A stretch of DNA of 64,000 nt from Fremontodendron californicum (taxonomy: Eukaryota; Streptophyta; Magnoliopsida; Malvales; Malvaceae), in contig JAULJL010000047.1 of NCBI GenBank assembly GCA_030761205.1, positions 999,501 through 1,063,500 on the forward strand. Direction: 5' to 3'. Below the pieces are notes generated by a model, which was given only the letters and a program-made list of their open reading frames with translations, was not told the origin of the DNA and ran no database searches. A program made the position numbers and the translations under genes. This document shows, piece by piece, positions 47,531-59,796 of this stretch. Position 1 is the first letter of the stretch; each line of letters starts with the position of its first letter.

Positions 47531-47724
47531 TTAATTTATTTGAATTCGAGTGTGAGTCTCGGATATGAATATGGATATATATCTGACATGAGTATATTCA
47601 GTTTTTCTCTTAAGTTTTTTCATGTATTTAAAAAATTTTAAAAAATCATATCTTTATACTTATATCTAAATATACGTCGAATACGAATATTTAAAAAAAA
47701 AAAAAAAAAATCGGAGTTACATAG
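47531..47724 (+). mobile_element. degenerate CTATGTT-family MITE
   Basis: Left end decayed (TTAATTTATTTGAATTCG), right end GGAGTTACATAG intact. Flanks GTTCTAAG and ATTCTAAA match at six of eight bases. It adjoins the RAD9-like remnant. Confidence 0.7.
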
Positions 47725-47734
47725 ATTCTAAACA

Positions 47735-47886
47735 CGGTAAATAGACATTGGTACATAAGTATTGAAAAATCGTGACAAGATTACTTGGAAATCTTGTCCT
47801 ATGATCCTATCAAGAGACAAGTACTGTTCTATGTCGGGTTCAACATTAATTGCAGGTGTAATCCAATATGCTTTTTTCCTACCTGC
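47735..47886 (-). pseudogene. RAD9-like exon remnant
   Basis: On the minus strand an acceptor-like ATGGCAG is followed by an open stretch with KKAYWIT and NVEPDIEQYLSLDR, closely resembling what I remember of the plant RAD9 checkpoint protein (AYWIT, NVEPDI, LSLDR), then a possible donor after GQDFQ. RAD9 is part of the 9-1-1 DNA-damage clamp. The stretch has small insertions relative to that motif, and I found no other RAD9 exon nearby. Position between RALF and formin matches At3g05480 (RAD9), which strengthens the call. The identification is from memory of the motif and needs alignment. Confidence 0.5.
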
Positions 47887-48717
47887 CATGCATACATAAA
47901 AAAAAAAAAAAAAATTACCCATCTTTTTTAATGCATTATTATTTATTTCAAAATACAAATTAAAAAAAAAATCACCCATGATGTGGGTGTATCAAATTCT
48001 AATAATAATAATAATATGAAATTTTGAGTTTTTATTTTTTATATTTTATAAGAAATAAAATCAAAGGATAATCCTGAAAGTGTGTTTTGGGCTGAGTAGC
48101 CTACCAAAGTCACCAAGCCCAATATGCTTTTTAAGGTGAGCTTTACAGTAATTTTTAATCTCAAAATAAGCCCAGTTATTATGTTAAATAAAAGATTTAT
48201 TCAAAACTTGTTTTATATACATACCCACTATTTGGTAAAATATTAAAATAATTAATAATTTATTATTAATATATATATATATAATTTAAAAAGAGGAGGA
48301 AAAAAAACTTGTCCTAGGATCGAGTCTAACCCAACAAGCCCAACCTAAATCGACCAAACCTAGGACATGTCTTTGGACAAGTAAATTTTTTTTTTTTTAC
48401 TTTCCGAGCTTAATCCTATCGATTGATAGCTCTATTTCTTCTAAGCAAAGTTAGGCTTGTATTATTTACGATTTTTATAATTTATATAAATGGCTTTGAT
48501 TTTATCGTATCTGAAAAAAATATATATGTTTTTGCTTTATGTGACAAGAAATAGCATTTACTTGGAATAAAGCAAGTTTTGAGTTTTGAAAGCATTGGTA
48601 ATCATTCTTCATTTCGAGATGAAGAAAGATGTATAGTTTATAGCATGTCATTTATCAATATAACACCATTAGTGTTCTTGGTTCTTCTCAGTTAAAACAA
48701 AAGAACATAACCACCTT

Positions 48718-48800
48718 TTTTTTTTTTTTTTTTCTCGAAAAAGGATTCGAATCGTGTTTATGCACCAACCACTAAATCAAATGTCGAAGGCATCACTTTT
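48718..48800 (-). mobile_element. SINE-like remnant with poly(A) tail
   Basis: Minus strand shows TTTAGTGGTTGG (A-box-like), GATTCGAATCC (B-box-like) and then an A tract (T run 48718-48733). The 5' end is uncertain. Confidence 0.5.
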
Positions 48801-49401
48801 GAGTTAATGTAAATCAACCATAATTGGATATAAGTAGGCTTCAGCATTCACAAGGTTGATTTCTTTCCCATGCTTGACCTGCAAAAATTAATGATTCCTT
48901 CTGCTACAAGTATCTGATAATATAGCAGAAGTGTGAACTGATTTTAGCTTTGCATCACATAAAGATATTAGAAAAGTAGATTACCTAATGGTTTTTTATA
49001 TTCCAATTTTCAGATTGAAGGTTTAAAGACTCAAAATGACTAAAAAAAAAAAGAGAGGATAAATAGATCTGACAATTCGTGTATTCATTTCGTGTTCGTT
49101 TTAAAGATCCAATGACTTTACGTGATTATATATATCTTATAACTTTCTTCTTTTATCTTGATTTGGAATTAATGAATTGTTATGAAGCTGAAGACCTTAT
49201 CATTGTACAGTTAATGGTTGATCCAATGATTAAGCAAATAATAGTTGAATTAGACAAGGTTTTGCCACTGATCTGAACAACCAATCTCAATAATTAACAA
49301 ATTTCATGTTTAAACAATGGAAAATTAAGAATCTTTCCCTCCATTGTCTCAGCAATCAAGCATGCAGTTTAAAAAGTGTATTGTTCAACTACATTTTCCC
49401 A

Positions 49402-49585
49402 ACAATTACTCGGATTTAAGGGTGAGTGTCGGATTTTTAGATATATATTTTACACGAGTATGTTCATTCTTTTTATATATAAAAATTCCGCATATTTGAA
49501 TGGCTAATTTTTTATATCCGTATCCATCCAATGTGTGTCAAATACTAATATTTCAAAAAAAAAATGAAGAATTAAAGCAACATAA
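49402..49585 (+). mobile_element. degenerate CTATGTT-family MITE
   Basis: ATTACTCGGATT and GTGAGTGTCGG at the left and AAAGCAACATA at the right match the family; the interior has decayed. Confidence 0.65.
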
Positions 49586-50116
49586 ATTAATAGAGTCCAA
49601 ATTAAGCTTAGGTTGTTTTGATTCTTTTTAGAATCAAAATTTCTGATTCTTGTCCTTTTACTTTTATTTAAATTCATTCTTAGGGGTTCAATATTTTATA
49701 TTGTTAATTTCCCTTATTGGTTGATATATTAATAAAGGTCTGTTTAATTAGTGTTTATTTGGAATTTTTTTTGACATTTAATACATTATTTTTACTGAAT
49801 TAAAAAAAATAATGCATTAATTATATATTTCTTTCTATATATATCATTCTAACCAATATCACTAGACATCCCTATTAAAAAACAACTAAGGGCATGGGTA
49901 CAGCTTTTATGGAACAAAAGCAGGATCAATGTTAACTACCCAAATTTACTTTACTATGAATTGGGGCATATTTGTGGCTCAAAACAATTAGTTTAAGCAT
50001 TTTTTATTTTTCTATGGAAACCAAGCTTCCTTTTAATGAGACATCTCTATTTTTATTGTTTGGCTTTTAGTGAAGCAAAACTTTCTTTTTTTGGTCTTAT
50101 ATGGAGTCTTTCCCAC

Positions 50117-50279
50117 AAGCCAAAGGTAAATTTCTTTTATTATTCAACTAGGGCAAAGGTGCTCCCATCATTGTGTTAATTTCTTTTAGTGAAGCAAAAA
50201 ATTTGGTAGCTCCAAAGCCAAAGGTAAATTTCTTTTATTATTCAACTAGGGCAAAGGTGCTCCCATCATTGTGTTAATT
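50117..50279 (+). repeat. direct duplication of about 65 bases, period 98
   Basis: AAGCCAAAGGTAAATTTC and the following GGGCAAAGGTGCTCCCATC recur identically at 50117 and 50215. The spacer carries TTTAGTGAAGCAAAA, also present just upstream at about 50070, so the whole unit may be larger. Confidence 0.9.
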
Positions 50280-50415
50280 AGTCATGATTGTCATCATTTA
50301 AAATCATAATTATAGCATCACCACTCTTAATTATTGTTATAGATTTGTTTTGTTAAATCTCATCTTTATCATCAACTTCAGCTTATAACAAAGAGTTATA
50401 TTATGTGAATTTTTC

Positions 50416-50567
50416 ATTTTTTTTTTTAAAGTACTAATATTTGATATTTGTGTTTGACATATATTCAGATATGAGTATGAGAATATGATCCTCCAAATAT
50501 ATTAAAAAAAAAAATTAAAATTGAATATATCCGTATTCAATACTCATTTCAAATTTAAGTAGCATAG
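50416..50567 (-). mobile_element. degenerate CTATGTT-family MITE
   Basis: Retains GATATGAGTATGAGAATATG and GATCCTCCAAATA plus the right end AGTAGCATAG. The left end is lost. Confidence 0.6.
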
Positions 50568-52556
50568 ATGAACTAATCAAGGAACTAAAATTAGGATGTT
50601 GGAAATGCTATTTTTTTAGGAAAGAAAATTCAAATCCTACTCTTTAAAAAAAAAAGAATCATGTAATTGAATCAAATATACTCTGAAAATGATATTAATT
50701 ACTACAAATTCTGGTTCTACATCTCCTACATTAATTGCTTTATATTGCTCTTTCTATTCATTGAGTTCTTAAGTAGAGCTTAATTATAAGATTTAATGAA
50801 TCTTGTTGTGAGAAATTGAGAGGCTTGGCAATGAAGACAGAGATTGGATTGAAGGAATCAGGTTCCTTATTAATGGAAATTGCTGCTAATTTGATAACTA
50901 AGAATATGCTGTAAAATGAAATGGAAGCCATGCTTGATTGACTGAACAGTATTAACTTGACATGTATTTTGCTTTAGGATTAAGATTCTCTCATGAATCA
51001 TTTTCATCCATACCATTGCTCCAAACAAATCTTACCTTCTTTTACTTCTATCTGATCTTTGCCTCATATTTTTATTGCCAAGAAGTTTTTTCTTTTTCTT
51101 TTTCTTTTCCTTTTCCTTTTTTCCCCCACTTTCAGGTGCTAAGCCAAGTAAAAACATCATAGTTAATGTCTCTCTAAATTCTAAACCATTATCATTAACT
51201 TTGTAACTCGAAGATGTCTCAGTCCGAAGCATTTTGGACATGAGTATGAGGATATGATCCTTCAAAATTTTAAAAAAAAAATATAATATATCCGTATACG
51301 ACACTCACATCTGAATCAAAATAACTTTAGATCTCAACTGTCATTCTAAAAGATAGATCTGATAACCTCAAACACTATATAAAAAAATATCGTAAAGTTG
51401 AATTCAGGCATTGAAATAACACAGGTAAAAGGTTGGGAAATGCCATAGTAAACTATCAAACTCTTCTTTTCCTTTTATCAACTTTTTTCCTTCAATTTTG
51501 CTGGACAAAATTTGATACAGGCTAACAACCATGATTATCTGCTTTTGTTTTTGTACAAGCTGATGGGGACCCAAATTCTGAAACTCATAATTAAGAGCAG
51601 CATGTGGAAAGAAATAGGGTTAAAGTATTTAAGTAGGTGCATTTTAGTTTTTTTATTATAAAAATGAGTAATTTAATTTTGGTACGTTTGAAATTGATGC
51701 AAAAAAGTAAAATTTATAACAGTGTTGATGAAAAACTAACTAAATGCTGACGTGGACATGTGAAATTGACAGAATAGATGACTTGAAAAAAAATAATAAT
51801 ATGTCAATTTTTTTTCATCAAGTGAAATTTAAAAACTGATAGAATAGATGATTTTGAAAAAAAAAAGATAACATACTTTTACGGGTAAGGGAGAAATTTG
51901 GATAAAAAAATTATGTTTTTCTAAATTTCGCTTGAGTAAAATTTTTTTACATATCATCATTTTTTTTCAAGTAATCTTTTTTGTCAGTTTCACATGTCTA
52001 TGTCAACATTTAGATGGTTTTTCATTAACACTATTATCAATTTTACTTACTTATACCAATTTCAAACGTATAAAGATTAAATTACTGACTTTTATAATAC
52101 AAAAGTTAAAATACACTTTTAATTATAGTACAAAAGCTATTTAAGTACTTTAAGCTCAGAAATAGGGGTCCATAAGAGATACTCTTCCACAGTTTTGCTT
52201 ATACAATATCTTTGTATATTGGTTAATTGATGAGGTTAATGAAGTCAATAATTAAAGTCGGATCGAGTTCAGATTCGAAAAATGTAAATAATTTTTTAAA
52301 GGAAAAATTTGTAGTTATGATTATCTTCTTAAAATAATAGATTTGTTCTTTTGTGGACAGTTGAATCAAAGAATAAAAATTGCAAACAATGAGATTCTCT
52401 TTGCCCAACATCAAGCTTGGAATGTCAAAATAAGCTTCTCTAGTGGAGAAGAGAATAAAAACTACTCAAGGGGAGCTTTCTAGATATATTGAAAAGGATT
52501 TCTTAAAGGGTGGCACATAAAGTTTTCAGTTTTTCATTTCAATTCTACTTCTTGAG
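50568..52556. other. AT-rich spacer
   Basis: Contains a partial CTATGTT-family copy (51208-51328, with GAGTATGAGGATATGATCC and CGACACTCACATCTG) and an inverted AT-rich pair near 51640-51830 and 51900-52150 (TAAAAGTATTTAAGTAGG-type and AAATGATTT-type words). No gene recognised. Confidence 0.5.
51208..51328 (-). mobile_element. partial CTATGTT-family MITE
   Basis: Carries the internal GAGGATATGATCC and subterminal CGACACTCAC words; both termini are decayed. Confidence 0.55.
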
Positions 52557-53058
52557 TAGGGATGGCAATGGAGCGGGGCGGGGGCGGATTTTGCAGTATC
52601 CGCCCCCGCCCCGCCATTGTACTGCTCCGCGCCCCGCCCCGCCCCGCTCCGCCATGGATGTTGAAATTTCAATACCACTACCACCTCCATGGATGTCGGT
52701 TACATCCATAACCGCCCCGCCCCGTTCCGCCCCATTTGATATTTATTAATTATTTTTATTTTTTTCAAATAATAAAGCATTTTAAAAATAAATTAAATAT
52801 AAACATAAAAATAATAAGTTTAATTATATTATTTTATTATTCATTTAAAAGCTAAATATGTAAGGGTAAAATTGTAATTTCACTATTCGGGGCGGGGCGG
52901 TGCGGAGCAGGCAATTACCACAACTGCTCCATCCCCGCCTTTCAGACAAAAAAAACCGCCCCGCCCCGCCCCGCCTCCATTGTTCAAAAAAAAAAACCTC
53001 TCCATTCGGATCGGATCGGTTCGAAATCCATCGGTCGGATCGAGTTTTGCCATCCCTA
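52557..53058. mobile_element. hAT-like element with GGGGCGGGGC-type ends
   Basis: Perfect 12-base inverted ends TAGGGATGGCAA and TTGCCATCCCTA, with a perfect 8-bp duplication TTCTTGAG (52549-52556, 53059-53066). GC-rich arms of CCCCGCCCCGCC words surround an AT-rich centre. 502 bases, no coding capacity. Confidence 0.93.
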
Positions 53059-53066
53059 TTCTTGAG

Positions 53067-55406
53067 AAAGTTTTTTTTTTAATTAATTTTTTTATAACAA
53101 AGATAAGTTCACATATTCTCTTCAGGATTTGGAAAGGAAAGAATAATACCTGAGAAGAAAAAAAGAGAGAAAAAAATGCTTATTTTTGGGTCCCATCAAA
53201 TGTCACAGTTCCTATATAAGTTAACCAAATTGACCCTTTATGAATCTCTTAGTTTAGCTGAAAATTAAGCATTTGATAAGAGGAGATAATGGTAATATGA
53301 TTGAAGTGGAGGTTGGGGAGGAATGGCTTCCTCTTTTGAAAGATCAAATCTCCATTAATATTATAGAATTTTATGGTCAAAAACAGTTTGTTTAAAATCA
53401 AAAGATGTCAAATAAAAGGAATGGCTTCCTATATAATGAACATGCATGATTTCTTTGATGAACCATTTTTTTTTCCTATTGAGACAGAGAGCTTTAAAAG
53501 AAAGGATAGAATTATGAATTCGGATTTAATCCAATTGATTCATATTATCATTTTTAAAAAATGATCATATACTAAATTTAAAATTTAAATTTCAATATTT
53601 ATAATCGTTTCCATATTCGCAAACTACCAACTATTTTGTACAAAAAAAATTGGAGTTATTAGTTATCTGCAACAGTGCTTTAATTCTAATTCTAATGGGA
53701 GAGTGAAGCAATAAAAACAAGTCTCACATCTTAAATAAAGAAAACAAAAGGGAGAGACAAAAACAAGCAAGGTCTATTAAAGAGTAAAGACATATCACCA
53801 ATGTGGTCGGTACCGATACATCACCAATGTAGTCGGTACCGTATCGATACCTGCTGTACCTATTGGTACGTATCATTTTTAAGGTAAACCAAAACGATAT
53901 TAATCTCGTACTGTTTTGATTTTTGTATTAGCCCGTACCAATCGTACTAGTCGTACCAGTCTGTACTGATCCGTACCGATTGATACAAGATTTTGATTTT
54001 TTTGATTTTTTTATTCATTTATTTGATTTTTTAAACCAATTTCAATTTTTTTTTATCATGATCATTTTTATTTTTGTCATAATTACATTTAAAAATAAAA
54101 TATGTTCATTAAATTAAGCTATTGAACATAATTAATCATAATTTACTATATTTTTTTAATATTTTAATATTTATTTTACTTATTTGATGTTTAAAAATTT
54201 TAGATATTAAATATTTAAATTTTATAATTGCATAAAAACATATATACATGTATGCAATGGATGTATATATAAATGTGTATATAATATATTTTATTAAAAA
54301 ACTTGAAAATAAATTATATATAAATATATGAAAAAATATTTAAAAAATATCGAAACGTTACATTAAAATGCATTAATACAATACGCACTAATATCAAAAT
54401 AAAAATAATACATTTATCGATACGATAAAGACTGCATTACATATCACACATTTCAAAGGTAGTTTTAATGAAAGAAAAAAGGGATAGGTTTCCTTCTAAA
54501 GAAAACTTGCAAGTGAGGCTAAGTGCCTTAACTACTACAACTTCTTCACACAAATCTATAACTAGAGAGAAAAGAGGACAGTGATATTATTGACTTAATT
54601 TGACTATAAAGCATCAGTTCAGCAGTAATGTAAAGCACAAGGCAATGGTACTTTTAATTTTGTATTAAGAAAGTTGCACAAAAAACCAGGAACCTTGTAA
54701 CTTTGTATATTAATCTTTCCACCTGTTTCATTTAATAAATATAAAATACTGATTTAAACATACAAATCCATCATCAAAAGATTGAATTTTGAGTTTTTTT
54801 TTTATTAATTTAATCCGATTTTTACCTTCAATTCTCGATTGAGTGCTTCTACCCAAGTCACAACCAAAGAGTAAAATGCCAAAAAATTTAAAGCTTTATT
54901 AAAGTACAATTACCCAATTTGACACCTGTTTGTCTACCTATCTTGGCAAATTTTCCCAAGAAAAAAAAAAATAAGAGCCTCTATTTTTATCGATCCAAAG
55001 TGTAATTAAATCTTTTGGATCCATCTAAACTATCTAAGCATTCATTTAATCAAAGCCAAAATGCCAAATCAAAACCTACTTTTACACATCAGATAAGAGT
55101 AAGAAAGAAAGAAAGAGAGGAGATAGGGGCAAGGGGCCTACAAAACAACTAAGCATTACAAGGCTAAATGTAAACTTTTTTAAAAACCAAACCTTAAAAA
55201 GAGCAAAAAGTTCTAAAGAAAGCTAAAGAACAAACATCACTAAAGAAAAAGACCTCCAAACCCTATTTTCCCCCACTCTTATTCTTTTTACCCTAACTTG
55301 AACTACAAGGTTTCCTCCTATATCTACATACATTGCAAAATTATCCCTCCCAATACACTTATACAAGTAGTATAAGCTCCGTATTCGTATGTTGCCGAAG
55401 AATACA
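53067..55406. other. spacer with a GGTACC-rich dispersed repeat
   Basis: Between about 53795 and 54460 the sequence is rich in GGTACCGAT, CGTACTAGTCGTACC and TATCGATACG words in both orientations around an AT-rich middle, like another short TIR element, but no target duplication was fixed. 55060-55406 is probably HIPP 3'UTR and flank. Confidence 0.45.
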
Positions 55407-57076
55407 TCACATAATTGAACATGCATTCGGGTTTTCGTCGCTAAACATCTCGAAGGAACCGGACGGCTGTGATGAATATGATGAATACGTGCCGAAAGAC
55501 GGATGTTCACTCATGTGGCCCGAGTGCATATATGTATACGTATACGGTCGTGGTGAGGCATAATACGATGCACTACTAGGATACGCCGTATTGTGGCTAG
55601 TAACATACACTGGTGGTGCATGGTAATACGTTGGGTACTCATAGATAAGGTGCTGACGTGGAGGGCTATGATTGGCTGGAGATGGCATGGGAATAGGACC
55701 ATGAGGTCCATAACCAGTAAAATGTGATCCAATGCATGCAGGTCCAGCATCAGCAGAATGTTCACCCTCCTCAAAATTAACACTAGCATTCCCTTTTTGC
55801 CCCTTCTTTTTATTCTTTTTACTTCCACTGCCACTACCACCAGCATTACCTTCACTTTCACCACCACCACCACCACAACCACCGCCACCTTTCTTCTCCG
55901 GCACCGGTGACTGATTACCGGCCACAAAGGTCACAGTTTGCTTGAATTCAGGGAATTGTCCACCAATTTTACAAGGTACACCTTGATCATGGGCTTTGCT
56001 AACATTACAAGCCTCACCATTCTTACCACCATTTTCACAGCTTTTAGCAGCACTTTCTTGATGAACTGAGACTTCATTTTTAACTGTTTCTTTCTCTTTA
56101 TCACCTCCATGGTTATTATTTTTAGCTTCTTCACTGTTTGCTTGGCCACCTTGTTTGTCTTTGTTCTTTGATTTCCCTTGCTTTTTCTCTTTTTGTTCAG
56201 CTTTTTCAGGCCATAACTCTGCATGTCTCCCCTTCTTTACTAATTTCTTAATCAAAGTCTCTACATCTACGTGTAAGTTGGCTTTTACCGTAGCTTTTTG
56301 TTGTTTCAAATCAGTGTAAACCTCGTAAACGCCTGCAAATTGCAAAGAAAATATATATGAAAAAGGCAAAATTTTGTTTTTCTGATTAAGTCTAGTAGGT
56401 GAGGAGAAATTGGAGCGACAATGAAAGATGAACAGAGAAAATGACAGAAAAGAAATTTTACCATAAAAGAATATGTTGAGAAAAAAAGAGAAAACTTTGA
56501 TGAAGGAATGAGATTAACTGAAAATGAAAACAAAACCCAGATGAGAAAAACTGACAAACATTCAAGATTTTGATTAGCTAATAATAATCTAATACATAAC
56601 TAAACTATATTTCAAAAGGTGATATTTTTCACTTGGAAGAAAGAGTGAAGTGAAGGAAAATAAAAAGGAAACCCTTAGCTAGAAAAAGTTTAGAAAAATA
56701 AACCTGAAATTTCAATGAAATTTTTATCCTGGTAAAGAACAAAATCATGTTAAAGGATATTGAGATGGTTTAGGAAGTTTACCATCGATCTTTCTTAGAA
56801 TCTTTTCGACTTTCCTCTTGCATCCTTCACAATGAATGGAAACTTTCAAAACCCAAGCCTGAGGAAAGGAACACAGGAAAAAACAATGTTTTAAAGTTTT
56901 TTTTTTTTTTTTTTTTAAAAGGGAAGATTTTTGTTATTCATAAAAAATTAAGAACCATGCTTTACCTTGTACTTGAGAGTAGGTTCTTGGGGTGGTTCTT
57001 CTACTTCTTTAGGTTCTGGTTTGGTTTCTGGCTTAGATTCTTGTTTTGTTTCTGGTTTTCCTTCTATTGTAGCCAT
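55407..57076 (-). CDS. heavy-metal-associated isoprenylated plant protein (HIPP)
   Basis: Three exons (57076-56966, 56858-56783, 56332-55407) join in frame to 370 residues. A Pro/Glu/Lys-rich start is followed by a heavy-metal-associated domain with CEGC (C47, C50) in VSIHCEGCKRKVEKIL. Next come a Lys-rich stretch, a Gly-rich block (GGGGCGGGGG) and a Tyr/Pro/Ser-rich C-terminal part. The final CSIM is a CaaX box for farnesyl attachment. Such proteins bind metal ions at the cysteines and associate with membranes or the nucleus through the lipid; roles in metal tolerance and stress are known for the family. No lesion is seen. The nearest relatives I can name are the long HIPPs such as At5g27690, which lies in the duplicate Arabidopsis block. 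Confidence 0.93.
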
Positions 57077-58306
57077 TAGGACAAGAGATCAGAGAAGACA
57101 GCAGAAAATATAATCTTTTCTGAGAATTTAAGTGAAGAAAGAGAAAGAAGAGAGAAACTGTGGGGGGAAATGCTTAACAAGTAAATGCTTAAAGAGAGAG
57201 GAAAAAATCTAGTAGGGCCTAGAAGTTGGTGCTGGGTGGGGTGTGAAAGAGAGTACCTTACTGAGAAATGAATTTAATACATAAAATTATTTAATTTTTT
57301 TTTTGAAAGTTTTGCTTTTATTAATTAATATTTAATGATATTGATTAAAATGATATATATAAAAATATAATTAATAAAATTATTATTTTTAAAATTTAAT
57401 AGTATAAATATAAATATTTTTTAAAAATAATAAATAAATAATTTAGGTACCAGGATCTTTCTTTATAATATAATGGACACCTATCAAGTTAACACTTTGA
57501 TTTTTTTTGCTAGCCAGTACTGTAAAGAATTTTTTGCTGCTTTTTTTTTTTCTTTACTATTAAATCATCCCAGCTTACATCATATTCTTTACTGTTATAT
57601 ATTTATATTACTTATCAAAGTAATCAATCAAATATTACATTCAATATAAGTAAAGCAAATATATATGAGATTATAGGCTACATATTTGTAGCCTATAGAT
57701 TAGATTTCTTTTTAAAGTGATTTTTTAAATATATTTATATTTGATACATAATCAATGTATAAATTTATACATTTTCACTTTCTCGGTAAATTATAGGATG
57801 ACACTTCATTAATAAATAAAAATAAAAATTTAAAAACTTTTAAAAATAAATACATATAAATATAACTAGATTTTTTTTTTTTAGTTTTTACCAAATATAT
57901 GAATACATGTATTTTTATTTATGTATTTAACGATATACGTGTCTTTAAATATTTGAATGTACACAATAAATGTATTAAGTTAATTCCAATATTGTCATGT
58001 AAAATATCAGTGAAATTGATAGAATATATTGTAAATTTAACTTATTATAAATATTTTTTTATCAGATTCTCGAAACAGTAAAAATTGTTTGTGAAGGTAT
58101 TCTTTTTAATATTATAAAATAAAAATTAAGCACATGAGCATGGAAATTCCAACTTGGGATGGGAAATTTGTACCAAAAAGGTTAATAACTTATTATAAAT
58201 CTTAATCATATATTACTATAAGAAGGTAGCATGCAATGAGCAACCAGCTTTATGGAGCATAGTTGCCTAAGAGTTATGTAATTAGTAAGGAAACCACCAA
58301 CGTCAA
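57077..58306. other. HIPP promoter side and AT-rich spacer
   Basis: 57077-57260 contains purine-rich leader-like sequence for HIPP (minus strand CT-rich, short GA repeats). The rest is AT-rich without recognisable genes or defined elements. Confidence 0.5.
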
Positions 58307-58651
58307 GGTTAAAAAAACGGATCGAAAGTCAAAATTTTCGATCCAATCGATCGATCGGTTTAATAATTTTTTTTTTTAATATTTAAATATTAAGTTATAT
58401 TAAATAAATATTAAATATCATTAATAATTAAAAAATATATGCATTTGGTTTAATGATATAGTCTTTATTATAATACTAAAAAGTTAAAAGTTCAAATCTC
58501 ATTAATTACAAATAAAATTTAAATATATATATATAAAATCGGTTTTTACCTGTTTGTTAAATGTCCGATTCTAATATACTTGTCGGACCGAATAGGCCAC
58601 CGGTTCCTAATTCAACCAATCCGACCGGCCGATACGGTCCCTTTTTTAATC
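58307..58651 (+). mobile_element. TTAAAAAAACGG-type MITE with internal tRNA-like block
   Basis: Ends GGTTAAAAAAACGGATCG and CGGTCCCTTTTTTAATC. The centre carries TTTAATGATATAGTC and AAAGTTCAAATCTC, parallel to the block at 14560-14612. Confidence 0.6.
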
Positions 58652-59255
58652 AATGATCAACATTAAACATCAATTTTTTTTTTTTGTATAAAGAAGGTCG
58701 AAGTTTCAGAATTTAAAAAAAAAAAGTTATAAATACTGGAATCAAATAACAAATTTACTTAATATCATTTTTTAAAAATGATCGTATAAATCACTTAAAT
58801 TAAGTTCCGTGTTATAAGTATCAATTTTCAATTTTATAACATGGAATGCTTACCTGGTTCCAATGGGCAATGGAAAGAACTTTGCTGCTTATTCCTTAAG
58901 AAGCATTGAGAATAAAGTTTCCCTTTATTAATTGCCAAACTAGTGGTCCAAATTATTTCTCCAATAGCCTCATTCTGCCTTTTGCCAGAGAGGGATAGAT
59001 TGATTTACAGCTTTGCTTGTATAGTCTAATCTTTATGGAGATATTTATAGGCATACCCTTCTTCTTTTTTTCTTTTTATAAACAAATTATATATAAAAGA
59101 ATAAAATTATGATTTAATTTAAGATTTAAGTAAAGAAACTTGAGATCCATCTCAACTTCATTGATACTGTTGTGAATCCTTGCCAATATATATACTCCAG
59201 GGGAAAAGTGTTCAGAATTATGTAAAAATTGCAAGTCAGTACTGATCCTTCAATA

Positions 59256-59406
59256 GACCTGGTAATACAAGAAATACGGACACGACACAAATACATAAAC
59301 ATAAATTATTAATACGTCAAAATTTATATAAATATAAAACACTTTAAACACGATTATGACACGAAAAAAATATACAAACACGATATAGATATATGAATTG
59401 TGATGT
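59256..59406. mobile_element. ACACGAATA-type MITE copy
   Basis: Includes GACACGACACAAATAC, AATACGTCAAAATTTATA and ACACGATATAGATATATG words. It abuts the RBOH fragment exactly where an exon end would be. Confidence 0.5.
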
Positions 59407-59775
59407 TTAATCTTCATGATCTTCACTGACTTATAGCTAGACCTAAATGCACGGATTAGGCGTTCACAAGCGTATAATAATAACATTGGAACTGCTAGAT
59501 ACATCCATGTCTGAAGCAAGTAGCAATGTGGCAAAAACAACTTAAAATCTCCTGAAATGTCACCATAGTGAAAAAAAAAATGTACACCAGCTAGTTTTTG
59601 AGACACTTACTGTTTTTTTTACCATTTCTTGGAGAGGTAGAGAAAAGAAAATATCCATGAACAAAGGCAAGGCATAGACAATAACAAATAAATGATGTGA
59701 GTAGCAGAAGGCATTGAATCCAGTGAGCTTCTTGATGGGGTTAGGGAGGTTTAGCTTGTTCCGGCGGAACAAAGG
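59407..59775 (-). pseudogene. two-exon fragment of an RBOH NADPH oxidase gene
   Basis: Minus strand reads FRRNKLNLPNPIKKL then TGFNAFCYSHHLFVIVYAL, followed after a frameshift by FVHGYFLF, then an intron (donor GTAAGTGTC, acceptor GCTTCAG) and TWMYLAVPML then YACERLIRAFRSS. This is the membrane part of a plant respiratory burst oxidase, including one of the heme-binding helices (YSHH). Only about 100 of roughly 900 residues are present and Trp before YSHH is Cys. Because the intron is kept, the piece was copied from genomic DNA, not RNA. No other RBOH exon is in the window. Confidence 0.85.
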
Positions 59776-59796
59776 CTGATGAGCTAGTATGTAGGG

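Noticed and set aside
49079..49276. Plus-strand 65-residue frame starting MYSFRVRF
   Set aside because: AT-rich, no recognisable motif, next to MITE sequence.
52510..53082. Pro-rich plus-strand frames in the GC-rich element
   Set aside because: By-products of CCCCGCC repeats inside a hAT-type element with inverted ends and a target duplication.
55511..55927. 138-residue minus-strand frame rich in Val and Arg
   Set aside because: Shadow frame of the HIPP third exon, which has the domain and CaaX evidence.
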